A DNA stretch of 64,000 nt from Desulfovibrio sp. (GTDB lineage: Bacteria; Desulfobacterota; Desulfovibrionia; Desulfovibrionales; Desulfovibrionaceae), in contig NZ_WASP01000008.1 in the NCBI RefSeq assembly GCF_009712225.1, positions 124,001-188,000 of the forward strand, in the 5' to 3' direction. Each line of letters opens with the position of its first letter. The first letter of the stretch is position 1. Position numbers and translations under genes: made by a program. The notes under the pieces are model-generated. The model searched no databases. It was not told the origin of the DNA and saw only the letters and a list, made by a program, of their open reading frames with translations. Positions 16,670 through 25,395 of this stretch are shown piece after piece.

Positions 16670-18727
16670 ATGTTTCTTTTTATCACGGCGATCTGCATTC
16701 TGGCAGCCACGGCTGCTCTGTGTGCCATGTTGGCCGTGCGCCCGCCCTCAAAGGGCACCGGACGCGCGGCCAGTCTGGTCGGTGTTTCCGGTGCTTTTGT
16801 GGGCTGCATTACAGGCCTGTGCGCTGTCGCAGCTGGCCCATGGGCCGGTTACGAAAGCCTTCGCCTGCCCCTGGCCCTGCCAGTGGGCTCGTGCGCACTG
16901 GGCATGGATGCCTTAAGCCGCCTGTTCCTGTTGCCTGTTTTCGGGCTGGGCCTTGTATGCGCAGCAGCCGGGGGCATTGCCCTGCGGCACGAAGAACCAG
17001 AACGCCACAACCTTGGGGCGCACTGGTTCTTTTTTCATATGCTGCTCATTGGTCTTGCCTTGGTGATGACGGCCCGCGATGCCGTGCTGTTCATGCTGGC
17101 GTGGGAAATCATGTCGCTGGCGCCCTTCTTTCTTATTGATTTCAATGACGGCGACAGCAAGGTGCGCGATGCCTCGTGGGTGTATCTGGTGGCCGCGCAT
17201 CTGGGCGCTGTGGCCCTGATGGCGTTCTTTACCCTGCTGTGGCAGACCACGGGCGATACCTCGCTCGATGCCCTGCAGGGCGGCACGGTGCTGGCGCGCA
17301 CACTGGAACAGATGGGGCACTCCGGCCCCGGCCTGCTCACCGCGCTGTTTGTGCTGGCCGTAGCTGGCTTTGGTGCCAAGGCGGGGCTTGCGCCCCTGCA
17401 TGTATGGCTGCCAGAAGCGCACCCCGCAGCCCCCAGCCACGTTTCTGCCCTGCTTTCTGGCGCAATGATCAATGCGGGTTTTTACGGCATAATCCGCAGC
17501 GTGGGCATACTGGCTCCTGCGGGTGCCGCACCAGAATGGTGGGGCTGGGCTCTGCTGATTCTGGGCCTTGCCACCGCTCTTATGGGCATTCTTAAAGCCA
17601 CGGCCCAAAGCAACCTCAAGCGTCTGCTGGCCTATTCGAGCGTGGAAAACATGGGCCTCATGGTCATGGGGCTGGGCGCTGGGCTTGTCGGCCAGAGCTG
17701 CGGCAACGCCTGGATCGCAGTACTGGGTTTTTCGGGCGCGCTGCTGCACATGCTCAACCACTCGGCATTCAAGGGCCTGCTGTTTCTCTGCGCGGGCGAA
17801 GTGCTGCACGCCACGGGAACAGTGCGCATGCAGTATCTGGGGGGCCTGCAGAAACGCATGCCCCTGCTGGGAGCCCTGTTTGCCGTGGGCGCGGCGGCAA
17901 TCGCCTGTCTGCCTCCCTTTAACGGATTTACGGGCGAGCTTGTGCTTGGCCTTTCGCTGCTGGACGGCCCCGCGCTTTTGGGTGTTGAACGGCAGGTGGG
18001 CCTGCTGCTGGCCCTGGCGGGCCTTGCCTGTATCAGCGGCCTTGCCGCCGCCCTGTACGCCAAGGCATACGGCATAGTATTTCTGGGCGAGCCGCGCTCA
18101 AGCCAGGCGACCAACGTACACTCCCTTTCGTGGAGTACTCTCTGGCCCCTTGCCCTGCCCGCCGCAGCCTGTCTTGCTGGCGGCCTTGCGGCGCCCTGGG
18201 TTTTTGATCTGGCAGCCGGAGCAGCGCAAAGCTCCCTGCCCCTGCCGCAATCGTTGCAGCAGGCGGGATTGGCAGGACTTGCCCAAACGCACGCAAGCCT
18301 TGCCAGCGTGGCAAAAATCGGCGGAACCGGGCTGGCCCTGGCGCTGCTGATTCTGCTTGTACGCCGCTGCCTGCTCAAAAAACGCGCTGTGGAATCCATG
18401 CCCACGTGGGGCTGTGGCTTTCAGGGTGGTTCTGCCCGCATCCAGTACACTGACGCGGGATTCTCAGAACCCACAGCCAAGATTTTTGCCCCGGCCATGG
18501 GCCTCAAAACCCGGCTGCAGATGGACGATGGACTTTTCTCCAGGGGCGGCCAGCTGAGTGTCACCGCGCCCGACCGCCTGCGCAGCGGGCTGTTTACGCC
18601 GCTGTTTACCGCTGTAGAGAGCATCTGCAACGCCTGCAAGGTTATCCAGCACGGCAAGATCCATCTCTACATTCTTTACATTCTGGCCACAGTGGTGGGG
18701 CTGCTGGTGTGGGGGCTGCGTTCATGA
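16670..18727 (+). CDS. HyfB/NuoL-type proton-translocating membrane subunit
   Basis: A 685-residue antiporter-like subunit with about 15-16 membrane helices. Hallmarks are the Glu in LAWEIMSLAPFFLID and the Lys plus proline-rich loop in AKAGLAPLHVWLPEAHPA, with HVSALLSGAMINAG and later LAYSSVENMG. These residues carry protons in complex I and group 4 hydrogenases. The C-terminus (TWGCGFQGGSARIQYT) is the HyfB/HycC-type tail. It opens a six-gene operon; no strong ribosome site is seen, and it lies 14 bases after the preceding gene. Its stop overlaps the next ATG (ATGA). It belongs to an Ehr-like complex, since the catalytic subunit lacks Ni-Fe ligands. Confidence 0.92.
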   Translation: MFLFITAICILAATAALCAMLAVRPPSKGTGRAASLVGVSGAFVGCITGLCAVAAGPWAGYESLRLPLALPVGSCALGMDALSRLFLLPVFGLGLVCAAAGGIALRHEEPERHNLGAHWFFFHMLLIGLALVMTARDAVLFMLAWEIMSLAPFFLIDFNDGDSKVRDASWVYLVAAHLGAVALMAFFTLLWQTTGDTSLDALQGGTVLARTLEQMGHSGPGLLTALFVLAVAGFGAKAGLAPLHVWLPEAHPAAPSHVSALLSGAMINAGFYGIIRSVGILAPAGAAPEWWGWALLILGLATALMGILKATAQSNLKRLLAYSSVENMGLMVMGLGAGLVGQSCGNAWIAVLGFSGALLHMLNHSAFKGLLFLCAGEVLHATGTVRMQYLGGLQKRMPLLGALFAVGAAAIACLPPFNGFTGELVLGLSLLDGPALLGVERQVGLLLALAGLACISGLAAALYAKAYGIVFLGEPRSSQATNVHSLSWSTLWPLALPAAACLAGGLAAPWVFDLAAGAAQSSLPLPQSLQQAGLAGLAQTHASLASVAKIGGTGLALALLILLVRRCLLKKRAVESMPTWGCGFQGGSARIQYTDAGFSEPTAKIFAPAMGLKTRLQMDDGLFSRGGQLSVTAPDRLRSGLFTPLFTAVESICNACKVIQHGKIHLYILYILATVVGLLVWGLRS

Positions 18728-19665
18728 ATGCCGAACTAGCCGTCTACCTCGCGCAGTTTGCCATTGCACTGGTGCTGGCTCCACTGCTGCCCGGCATCAT
18801 CAACCGGGTAAAGGCCAAGTTTGCCGGTCGCCACGGCAAGCCCTTGCTGCAAACCTACTATGACATCGCCAAGCTGCTGCGCAAGGGCGAGGTCATCAGC
18901 CGCACATCAACCTGGACATTTGCCGTTGCGCCCTCTGTGGCTCTGGCGGGCACATTGTGCGCGCTGGCCCTGCTGCCACTGGGGGGCGCGGTTTCCCCGC
19001 TGGCTTTTGCTGGCGATTTTGTGCTGGCCGCCTATCTGCTGGGCGTGGGGCGCTTTGCCATCATGCTTGGCGCGCTGGATACCGGCTCTGCATTTGAAGG
19101 CATGGGCGCAAGCCGCGAGGGCACCTTCTCGGCCCTTGCGGAACCCGTGTTTTTTCTGGCGCTCATGGTGCTCACCAGTCTGTGTCTGGGGCTTGGCCAC
19201 GGCGCGGATACTGCATTCAGCCTCTCGACCATGTTTGGCGGGCAGACCGCCGGAGCATGGCTGACCGGCAAGGGCGAACTGCTGCTTCTGCCCGTGATTT
19301 TTTTCATCCTGCTGCTGGTGGAAAACTGCCGCATCCCTGTGGACGACCCCAACACGCACCTTGAGCTGACCATGATCCATGAGGTTATGGTGCTCGACCA
19401 CTCCGGCCCCAACATGGCCCTGATTCTGTACGGTGCGGCACTCAAACTGTGGTTTTTTGCCGCCCTGATCGCAGGGTTGATTACCCCGGCCCTGCCCCTA
19501 TGGGAGCAGATGGGCCTGCGCGTGGGCATTGTACTGCTGCTGGCCGTGGTTGTGGGCATTGTGGAATCGGTTATGGCGCGCCTGCGCATGGAGCGGGTTG
19601 CCTACCTGCTGGGCGCTGCGGCCGCCATGGGCATGCTGACGCTTATTCTCACCCAGGCGAGGTAG
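18724..19665 (+). CDS. HyfC/NuoH-type membrane subunit
   Basis: A 313-residue, eight-helix subunit that joins the membrane arm to the soluble redox arm. NuoH/HycD-type motifs are GRHGKPLLQTYYDIAKLL, FEGMGASREGTFSALAEP, and LVENCRIPVDDPNTHLELT followed by HEVM. These acidic loops couple electron transfer to ion movement in the family. The ATG at 18724 overlaps the upstream stop; an earlier in-frame start at 18709 is less likely. Two bases separate it from the next gene. Confidence 0.93.
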   Translation: MNAELAVYLAQFAIALVLAPLLPGIINRVKAKFAGRHGKPLLQTYYDIAKLLRKGEVISRTSTWTFAVAPSVALAGTLCALALLPLGGAVSPLAFAGDFVLAAYLLGVGRFAIMLGALDTGSAFEGMGASREGTFSALAEPVFFLALMVLTSLCLGLGHGADTAFSLSTMFGGQTAGAWLTGKGELLLLPVIFFILLLVENCRIPVDDPNTHLELTMIHEVMVLDHSGPNMALILYGAALKLWFFAALIAGLITPALPLWEQMGLRVGIVLLLAVVVGIVESVMARLRMERVAYLLGAAAAMGMLTLILTQAR

Positions 19666-19667
19666 CC

Positions 19668-20291
19668 ATGACCACGCTTTTGCAATCCTGTCTGTTTTTG
19701 CTTGTTTTGAGCAACTTTCTGCTGCTGGCCACGCGGCGCGTGCCGGGCATGACCCGGCTCACCGCACTGCAGGGCCTGCTGCTGGCAGCACTGCTGCTGA
19801 GCCTCGATCACGCCCTGCTGGCTGGTGCCGTGCTGCTCATCAAGGGCATGCTGTTGCCCGGCATGCTGTGGCGCACGCAAAAACGGCTGCCCGCCGATGC
19901 CCTTGTATGCCCCACCCGAAGGGTTGGACTGGGCGTGCTGGCTGGCATGGCAGGGCTGATTTTTTCGATCTGGCTGGAAGGCAGGCTGGTCATGCCTCTG
20001 GGGCTTTACCCCCAGCTGCTGCTGCCCACCGGACTGGCAACTCTGTTTTGCGGGCTGATTCTGATTGTGGGCCGCATAAAGGCCATTACCCAGGTTATTG
20101 GCTATCTGGTGGCGGAAAACGGCATCTTTCTGCTGGGCGTGCCGCTTATGACCACAGGTACTGTGTGGTTTGAGCTGGCCCTGCTGCTGGACGTTTTTGT
20201 GGCGGTATTTGTCATGGGCATCGCCATCAACCACATCAGCGATTCCTTTGCCTCCATTGACGTGGCCCGGTTCCGCAGCCTTCGAGATTAG
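19668..20291 (+). CDS. HyfE/NuoK-related membrane subunit
   Basis: A 207-residue hydrophobic protein with about six helices, similar in layout to HyfE (hydrogenase 4 component E, NuoK-like C-terminal half). Visible are ALLLSLDHALLAGAVLLIKG, TQVIGYLVAENGIFLLG with the membrane Glu expected for NuoK, and FVMGIAINHI. The start follows GGCGAGG, two bases after the previous stop. The much longer open frame starting upstream lies within the preceding gene and is not used. Confidence 0.88.
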   Translation: MTTLLQSCLFLLVLSNFLLLATRRVPGMTRLTALQGLLLAALLLSLDHALLAGAVLLIKGMLLPGMLWRTQKRLPADALVCPTRRVGLGVLAGMAGLIFSIWLEGRLVMPLGLYPQLLLPTGLATLFCGLILIVGRIKAITQVIGYLVAENGIFLLGVPLMTTGTVWFELALLLDVFVAVFVMGIAINHISDSFASIDVARFRSLRD

Positions 20292-20299
20292 GAAAAGCC

Positions 20300-21796
20300 A
20301 TGCTGACTGCGCTTATTTTTGTTCCCCTGTGTGCGGGCTGCATAATGCTGTTGTGGGGCCGCGCCGTGATCTGTCGTGTGGGTCTGCCCCTCACGGCGTT
20401 GACGCATACCGCCCTTGCGGCCATGACGGCAGTGCGCGTTGGAGGGGGGGAAACCCTCGCCGAACTTGATGGCCTGCTGGCCCCCGACGCCCTGGGCGTG
20501 CTCTTTCTCATGCTGGCCAGTGTGCTGTTTCTGGCGGCCTCGTTCTACGCCATGCATTACCTGCGCGAAGAAGAACGCATAGGCGTGCACACCAACATTC
20601 TGGACCACGGGCGCTTCACCAACGCGCCGGAGCGCCGCTTTACCGCCTGCCTGTGCTTTTTTCTCAGCGCCATGACTCTGGTGACCATTACGCCGCACAT
20701 GGGCGCACAGTGGGTGGGCATTGAAGCCACCACGCTTTCAAGCGCGCAGCTCATCTATTTTCACCGGCACAAGCGCTCGCTTGAAGCCACGTGGAAATAC
20801 CTGATCATCTGTTCTGTGGGCATTGCCCTTGCGCTGCTCGGCAACATTCTGCTTGCCGTGGCTTTTCACGGGGCGGAAGGAGCCAGCGGCTCGGCCGACA
20901 GCATGGACCAGGTGGGCTGGTTTGTGCGCAACGCGGCCCTGGCCGAACCCACATGGCTCAAGGCGGCCTTTGTTTTTCTGCTGGTGGGTTACGGCACCAA
21001 GATGGGCCTTGCCCCTCTGCACAACTGGCTGCCCGACGCGCACAGTCAGGCTCCATCGCTTGTTTCGGCACTGCTCTCGGGGGCGCTGCTCAACTGTGCC
21101 ATGCTGGGCATGCTGCGCGGCCATCAGATAATGCTGGCTGCGGGACTTGGCGGACTTTCTGGCGGCATGCTCATGTTTTTTGGCCTGCTCTCACTGCTGA
21201 TCGCGGCCATCTTTATTGTGGGGCAAGGGCATTACAAGCGCATGCTGGCATATTCGAGCGTTGAGCATATGGGCATTCTGGCTCTGGGTATCGGCGTGGG
21301 CGGTGTTGCCGTACCCGGCGCAATGCTGCACGCCGTGTGCCATTCGCTCACCAAGTGCATGCTCTTTTTGTTGTCGGGCAACATTCTGGCCCGCTACCAT
21401 ACCTATTCGAGCTACGACGTGCACGGCATGCGCTGGACCATGCCCGCCACGGCAGCGCTGTGGACTGCTGGCTTTCTGGCCGTGGCAGGTTCGCCGCCCT
21501 TTGGTCTTTTTGTCAGCGAACTGCTGATATTCAAGGGCATGCTTGCCGCAGGCCTGCCCTGGCTTTCTGCCGGGTATCTGGTGCTGCTGGCCATCATCTT
21601 TGTGGGACTTTCTGTGGCGGTGCTGCGCATGGTGCAGGGCAACCGCCCTGTGGATCTGCCGCCTTCAAATTCTGAACCTGCACTGAGTATTTTGCCGCCG
21701 CTGGCCCTTGGGCTGGCCGTGCTTACACTGGGCGTGTGGATTCCCGACTGGCTGTGGAATTTTCTTAACCGCGCCGCTGCGCTCATAGGCGCGTAG
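20300..21796 (+). CDS. HyfF/NuoN-type proton-translocating membrane subunit
   Basis: A second antiporter-like subunit (498 residues, about 14 helices). It keeps the channel Glu (WVGIEATTLSSAQLIY), the Lys loop (GTKMGLAPLHNWLPDAHSQ), LVSALLSGALLN and AYSSVEHMGILALG. With HyfB-type and NuoK-like subunits the complex has at least two intact half-channel pairs, implying ion pumping. It sits eight bases after the previous stop. A 62-base gap with a hairpin follows before the redox subunits. Confidence 0.93.
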   Translation: MLTALIFVPLCAGCIMLLWGRAVICRVGLPLTALTHTALAAMTAVRVGGGETLAELDGLLAPDALGVLFLMLASVLFLAASFYAMHYLREEERIGVHTNILDHGRFTNAPERRFTACLCFFLSAMTLVTITPHMGAQWVGIEATTLSSAQLIYFHRHKRSLEATWKYLIICSVGIALALLGNILLAVAFHGAEGASGSADSMDQVGWFVRNAALAEPTWLKAAFVFLLVGYGTKMGLAPLHNWLPDAHSQAPSLVSALLSGALLNCAMLGMLRGHQIMLAAGLGGLSGGMLMFFGLLSLLIAAIFIVGQGHYKRMLAYSSVEHMGILALGIGVGGVAVPGAMLHAVCHSLTKCMLFLLSGNILARYHTYSSYDVHGMRWTMPATAALWTAGFLAVAGSPPFGLFVSELLIFKGMLAAGLPWLSAGYLVLLAIIFVGLSVAVLRMVQGNRPVDLPPSNSEPALSILPPLALGLAVLTLGVWIPDWLWNFLNRAAALIGA

Positions 21797-21811
21797 CGCC
21801 AAAGGCTGAAG

Positions 21812-21836
21812 GCAAAACCCGCAAAACGGGTTTTGC
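21812..21836 (+). other. Stem-loop between membrane and redox genes of the Ehr-like operon
   Basis: A 10-bp perfect stem (GCAAAACCCG / CGGGTTTTGC) with a five-base loop, 16 bases past the upstream stop. It has no trailing T-run. It could be a stability element setting different expression of the membrane and soluble modules. Confidence 0.5.
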
Positions 21837-21858
21837 ACCGCTAACGGTGAGAGGGCCG

Positions 21859-23406
21859 ATGCTATTCGATTACCGCGATACCGTGCCGCTTTCGGGCATG
21901 CCCCCGGTTTCTGTAGAAGAAATGGGCGATTTTGTGCGCCGTTATGTTTCCGAAGGCTGGCGGCTGCTGGCCCTTTTTGGCCTGCCGCAGTCTTCTGAAA
22001 ACAACGCTCCCGCCGGGCTGTGCTGTGTGCTGGCGCAAGACAGCTCGCACTATCTTGCCGCCCTGCGTACCGAGCCTGTGCAATCCTATGCTTCCATGAC
22101 GCCCGCCACGCCGCAGACCCACCTTTTTGAACGCGAAATTTTTGAACAGTGGGGCATCGAACCTCTGGGTCATCCGTGGCTCAAGAGCGTGCGCCGCATA
22201 CCCGACGCAGCCGAAGCCCACGCCAGAACCTCCGCCGAGGGCGGCTCCCTTGCGGCGGCCCCGACCAGTGAACCCAAGCCCTACGCATTCTTCAGAATTG
22301 AGGGCGAAGAAGTCCACGAGGTGGCCGTTGGCCCTGTGCATGCGGGCGTGATCGAACCCGGTCATTTTCGCTTTCAGTGCCACGGCGAAAATGTGATGCA
22401 CCTCGAGATTGCACTGGGCTACCAGCATCGGGGCATTGAAAACATGCTGCTCCACGGCCCGCTCGCCCGCTGCCTGCCCCTGCTGGAATGCGCCGCTGGC
22501 GACACCACCGTGGGGCATGCCACGGCACACTGCGTACTGCTTGAACGACTCGCGGGTTGCGTGGTTGCGCCGCGTGCCCACCGTCTGCGCCGCGTTGGCC
22601 TTGAGCTTGAACGCCTTGCCAACCACACGGGCGACCTTGGAGCCATTGCCGGCGATACGGGCTTTTTGCCCACGGCATCGTGGAATGGCCGAATTCGCGG
22701 CGATTTTCTCAACACCACGGCCTGCCTGTGCGGCAACCGTTTTGGCCGCGGGCTGCTGCGCTTTGGTGGCACGGCATACGATCTCAACGCCGACGAATGC
22801 GCCGACATGCTGGCCCGCATCAAGGCCGCCGGGCGCGACGTACGCGGCGCTGTGGACGTGATGCTGCACAGCCAGAGCGTGCATGAACGCCTCATCGGCA
22901 CGGGTTTTGTGAGCAAGGAAACCGCGCAGAACCTCGGCCTTGTGGGCATGCCCGCTCGCGCCTGCGGGCTCAGGCTTGACGCGCGTTTTCACTTCCCCCT
23001 CTCCGACCTGCCCAGCAAGGATTGCGCCCCACGGGTGGAAAACACCGGCGACGTGCTGGCCCGCACCCTTGTGCGCAGCAACGAAATTGACGATTCGCTG
23101 CGGCTGCTCGAGAGCGACCTTGCCACGCTTGCGAATATTCCGGCGCTGGCCAACGAGCCCGCGCAGCTGGACGCCAGCGCACTGCCGCCCCATACACTGG
23201 CGGTATCGCAGGTCGAGGGCTGGCGCGGCGAGATCTGCCATGTGGCCGTTACTGGTCCTGACGGCGGTTTTTTGGCCTACAAGGCCATCGATCCCTCGTT
23301 CCACAACTGGCCGGGGCTTGCCATGGCGCTTCGCGGCAACCAGATTTCCGACTTCCCGCTCTGCAACAAGAGTTTCAACCTCTCGTATTGCGGATACGAT
23401 CTGTGA
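21859..23406 (+). CDS. Ehr-type catalytic-like subunit (NuoCD / HyfG-like fusion, no Ni-Fe site)
   Basis: A 515-residue soluble subunit. Residues 1-130 resemble the NuoC/30-kDa domain (LFEREIFEQWGIEPLGHPWL). Residues 150-515 resemble NuoD / group 4 hydrogenase large subunits (GPVHAGVIEPGHFRF, ALGYQHRGIENML, LERLANHTGDLGAIAGD). Active [NiFe] enzymes have CxxC near the start and again near the end of this domain. Here the first site reads LLECAAGDTTVGH (C211, then Gly where the second Cys belongs) and the end reads NLSYCGYDL, so neither pair is complete. It should not bind Ni-Fe and should not be a hydrogenase. This fits the described Ehr (energy-converting hydrogenase-related) group, whose electron partner is unsettled. 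The start at 21859 is preceded by a GAGAGGG ribosome site. Confidence 0.88.
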   Translation: MLFDYRDTVPLSGMPPVSVEEMGDFVRRYVSEGWRLLALFGLPQSSENNAPAGLCCVLAQDSSHYLAALRTEPVQSYASMTPATPQTHLFEREIFEQWGIEPLGHPWLKSVRRIPDAAEAHARTSAEGGSLAAAPTSEPKPYAFFRIEGEEVHEVAVGPVHAGVIEPGHFRFQCHGENVMHLEIALGYQHRGIENMLLHGPLARCLPLLECAAGDTTVGHATAHCVLLERLAGCVVAPRAHRLRRVGLELERLANHTGDLGAIAGDTGFLPTASWNGRIRGDFLNTTACLCGNRFGRGLLRFGGTAYDLNADECADMLARIKAAGRDVRGAVDVMLHSQSVHERLIGTGFVSKETAQNLGLVGMPARACGLRLDARFHFPLSDLPSKDCAPRVENTGDVLARTLVRSNEIDDSLRLLESDLATLANIPALANEPAQLDASALPPHTLAVSQVEGWRGEICHVAVTGPDGGFLAYKAIDPSFHNWPGLAMALRGNQISDFPLCNKSFNLSYCGYDL

Positions 23407-23415
23407 GGCTTTGAC

Positions 23416-24171
23416 ATGCTGCGTATCATCAAGGAACGCCTGCACCAGAAATACCGCACGCTGGATTATCCCAACCGTCAGCCTGCGCTTTCCCCCCGCT
23501 ACATGGGGCGGCCCGAACTGGCACAGGTTGCGTGCGGCACATGCCGCGCCTGTTTTGCGGCCTGCCCGTCTGGTGCGCTGCTGCCCACCGCAGGCAGCGA
23601 GGACGGCACGCCAACGCTCGACATGGGACGCTGCACCTATTGCGGCGCGTGCCGCGCGGCCTGCCCCAAGGGTGCATTTACCTTTACCGGCGAGCACCGC
23701 ATGGCATCGTTTACCCGGGAGGGTCTGCTGGTTGTTCCCGGACAACCCCACGTGCAGCAGCCCACACCTGCTCGGTTTTCAATGTTTCGCCGCTCGCTCA
23801 AGCTGCGGCAGGTCAGTGCCGCGGGCTGCAACGCCTGTGAGGCAGACTGCAATGTGCTGACCACCCTGGTGTTTGATCTTGGGCGCTTTGGCATCGACTT
23901 TGTGGCATCGCCCCGCCATGCGGATGGCATTGCCGTAACTGGCCCGGTTTCGGAAAACATGCGTCTGGCCCTGCTGGATACCTTCAAGGCCGTGCCGCAG
24001 CCCCGCCTGGTGGTGGCTGTTGGCGTGTGCGCCATTTCTGGCGGGCTGTTTCGTGACAGCGATCAGTGCAACAAGGGCGTCACCGATCTGCTGCCAGTAG
24101 ACCTGTTTATCCCCGGCTGCCCACCCAACCCGTGGACAATTCTGGACGGCCTGACCTCGCTGCAAAAATAG
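23416..24171 (+). CDS. Fused ferredoxin-like and NuoB-like Fe-S subunit of the Ehr-type complex
   Basis: A 251-residue protein joining two complex I subunits. Residues 35-90 form a 2[4Fe-4S] ferredoxin domain (NuoI/HyfH-like) with CxxCxxCxxxCP twice (C40-43-46-50 and C73-76-79-83). Residues 130-251 match the small subunit NuoB/HyfI: CNAC (138, 141), GVCAISGG (C205) and IPGCPPNPW (C235), the four ligands of the proximal cluster, all intact. In most relatives these are separate genes. It would take electrons through three clusters to the catalytic-like subunit encoded just upstream, nine bases away. It ends the operon. Confidence 0.9.
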   Translation: MLRIIKERLHQKYRTLDYPNRQPALSPRYMGRPELAQVACGTCRACFAACPSGALLPTAGSEDGTPTLDMGRCTYCGACRAACPKGAFTFTGEHRMASFTREGLLVVPGQPHVQQPTPARFSMFRRSLKLRQVSAAGCNACEADCNVLTTLVFDLGRFGIDFVASPRHADGIAVTGPVSENMRLALLDTFKAVPQPRLVVAVGVCAISGGLFRDSDQCNKGVTDLLPVDLFIPGCPPNPWTILDGLTSLQK

Positions 24172-24273
24172 CACACCACGGTCAGCACCATAATCATTTG
24201 GCCTTGCCGCGTAACAAAATTTGTAATGCGGCGTAGGCACTTAAGGTGCGCCCCTGCCGCGGCGAGGGCCGAC

Positions 24274-24301
24274 TTGCCTTAATCTGCACAATGATTATAG
24301 T
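24274..24301 (+). promoter_or_regulatory. Sigma-70-type promoter of the Tim44-domain gene
   Basis: TTGCCT (24274-24279), a 16-base spacer, and TATAGT (24296-24301). The predicted leader is about 77 bases to the ATG at 24385. Confidence 0.55.
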
Positions 24302-24384
24302 AGATAAGGCCCGTACAGAACGTACTTTCCGGTCATATCTGCCGATCAAGGAGATGACCAACACCGCCCTTATGGGAGATGTTC

Positions 24385-25317
24385 ATGCAAATAAAAGCCT
24401 TTTTGTCGATTCTGGTTCTGCTCTGCTGTTCGCTCATGCTCACCTTTACTGATGACGCACTGGCGGCTCGCCTTGGCGGCGGCAGCTCTTTTGGAAGCAA
24501 GCCCTTCATGAGCACGCCCGCACCTGCGCCGCGTCCCCAGCAGCCTGCTTTTCAAAACAAGCCCAACCCCAGCCAGCCTCAGGCCCAGCCCGCTCCGGCA
24601 GCTGGCCGTCCTGGTGGTCTTTTTGGCGGCATGGGCGGGCTCATGGGCGGCCTGCTGGCAGGCACGCTCATAGGTTCGCTGCTTGGCGGCCACGGTTTTG
24701 CTGGCGGCGGTTTTATGGATATTCTGCTTTTTGGCCTGGTGGTCTTCATCGGCCTTAAGCTGTTTGCAGCCTTTCGGGGCTCGCAAAGGCCCGCGCAGGC
24801 GGCAGCCGGTGCAGAAGGTGCACAAGGCTCGCAGGCCGACCAGCGCCAGGCGGGCATGATGCGCGAAGAAACCGGCAGCAACGGCTGGGACGCCCTGCGA
24901 GGTCAGGGTGCTGCCCAGGCTGAAACCCCTGGCCCCCAGATTCCCATGCCCCCCGGATTTGACGCCGACGAATTCCTGCGAGGCGCCAAAATGGCCTATA
25001 CCCGCCTGCAGGCCTCGTGGGACAAACGCGACATGAACGACATCACGCAGTTCACCACCGAAGCCGTGCAAAATTCGGTACGCGAACAGATGGCTGCGGA
25101 CCCCAAACCCAGCACCACAGAAATTCTGCTGGTCAATGCCCAATTGCTGGGCGTGACCAACGAAGGCGAAGAGCAGTACGCCCAGGTGTTCTTTGATGTG
25201 CTGCTGCGCGAAACCCCTGCGCAGGAAACCCCGTCTTCCGCGCGCGAAGTATGGCACTTCGTACGCCCGGTCACAGGCGGAAACTGGAAACTGGATGGCA
25301 TTCAGCAGGTGGAATAA
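24385..25317 (+). CDS. Tim44-domain exported or membrane protein
   Basis: A 310-residue protein in three parts: a signal peptide or anchor (residues 2-25), a Gly/Pro/Gln-rich linker containing a glycine-zipper-like stretch (GGLFGGMGGLMGGLLAG) and one membrane helix near residues 108-125, then a C-terminal Tim44-like domain (about 190-310; FDADEFLRGAKMAYTRLQAS, then VREVWHF-type strands). Bacterial Tim44-like proteins bind lipids or membranes, and their role is poorly known. The start at 24385 has GGGAG six bases upstream; the ATG two codons earlier is too close to it. It is monocistronic, with its own promoter and terminator. Confidence 0.82.
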   Translation: MQIKAFLSILVLLCCSLMLTFTDDALAARLGGGSSFGSKPFMSTPAPAPRPQQPAFQNKPNPSQPQAQPAPAAGRPGGLFGGMGGLMGGLLAGTLIGSLLGGHGFAGGGFMDILLFGLVVFIGLKLFAAFRGSQRPAQAAAGAEGAQGSQADQRQAGMMREETGSNGWDALRGQGAAQAETPGPQIPMPPGFDADEFLRGAKMAYTRLQASWDKRDMNDITQFTTEAVQNSVREQMAADPKPSTTEILLVNAQLLGVTNEGEEQYAQVFFDVLLRETPAQETPSSAREVWHFVRPVTGGNWKLDGIQQVE

Positions 25318-25345
25318 TCCTGCCAGAGCCTTGTTTTATCACCAC

Positions 25346-25378
25346 AGGGCTGGGAGTTTCGGCTCTCAGCCCTTTTTT
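25346..25378 (+). terminator. Terminator of the Tim44-domain gene
   Basis: An 11-bp stem (AGGGCTGGGAG / CTCTCAGCCCT, one mismatch) is followed by TTTTTTAA. It lies 28 bases after the stop. Confidence 0.9.
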
Positions 25379-25395
25379 AATAGTGTGGGGAAGGA

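Noticed and set aside
16670-24171. Functional [NiFe] hydrogenase 4 / formate hydrogenlyase
   Set aside because: The large subunit lacks both paired Cys motifs, so Ni-Fe binding is not expected.
24354-24452. Leader peptide ORF overlapping the Tim44-domain gene start
   Set aside because: AAGGAG abuts the ATG with no spacing, and the frame runs through the real gene's start without family features.
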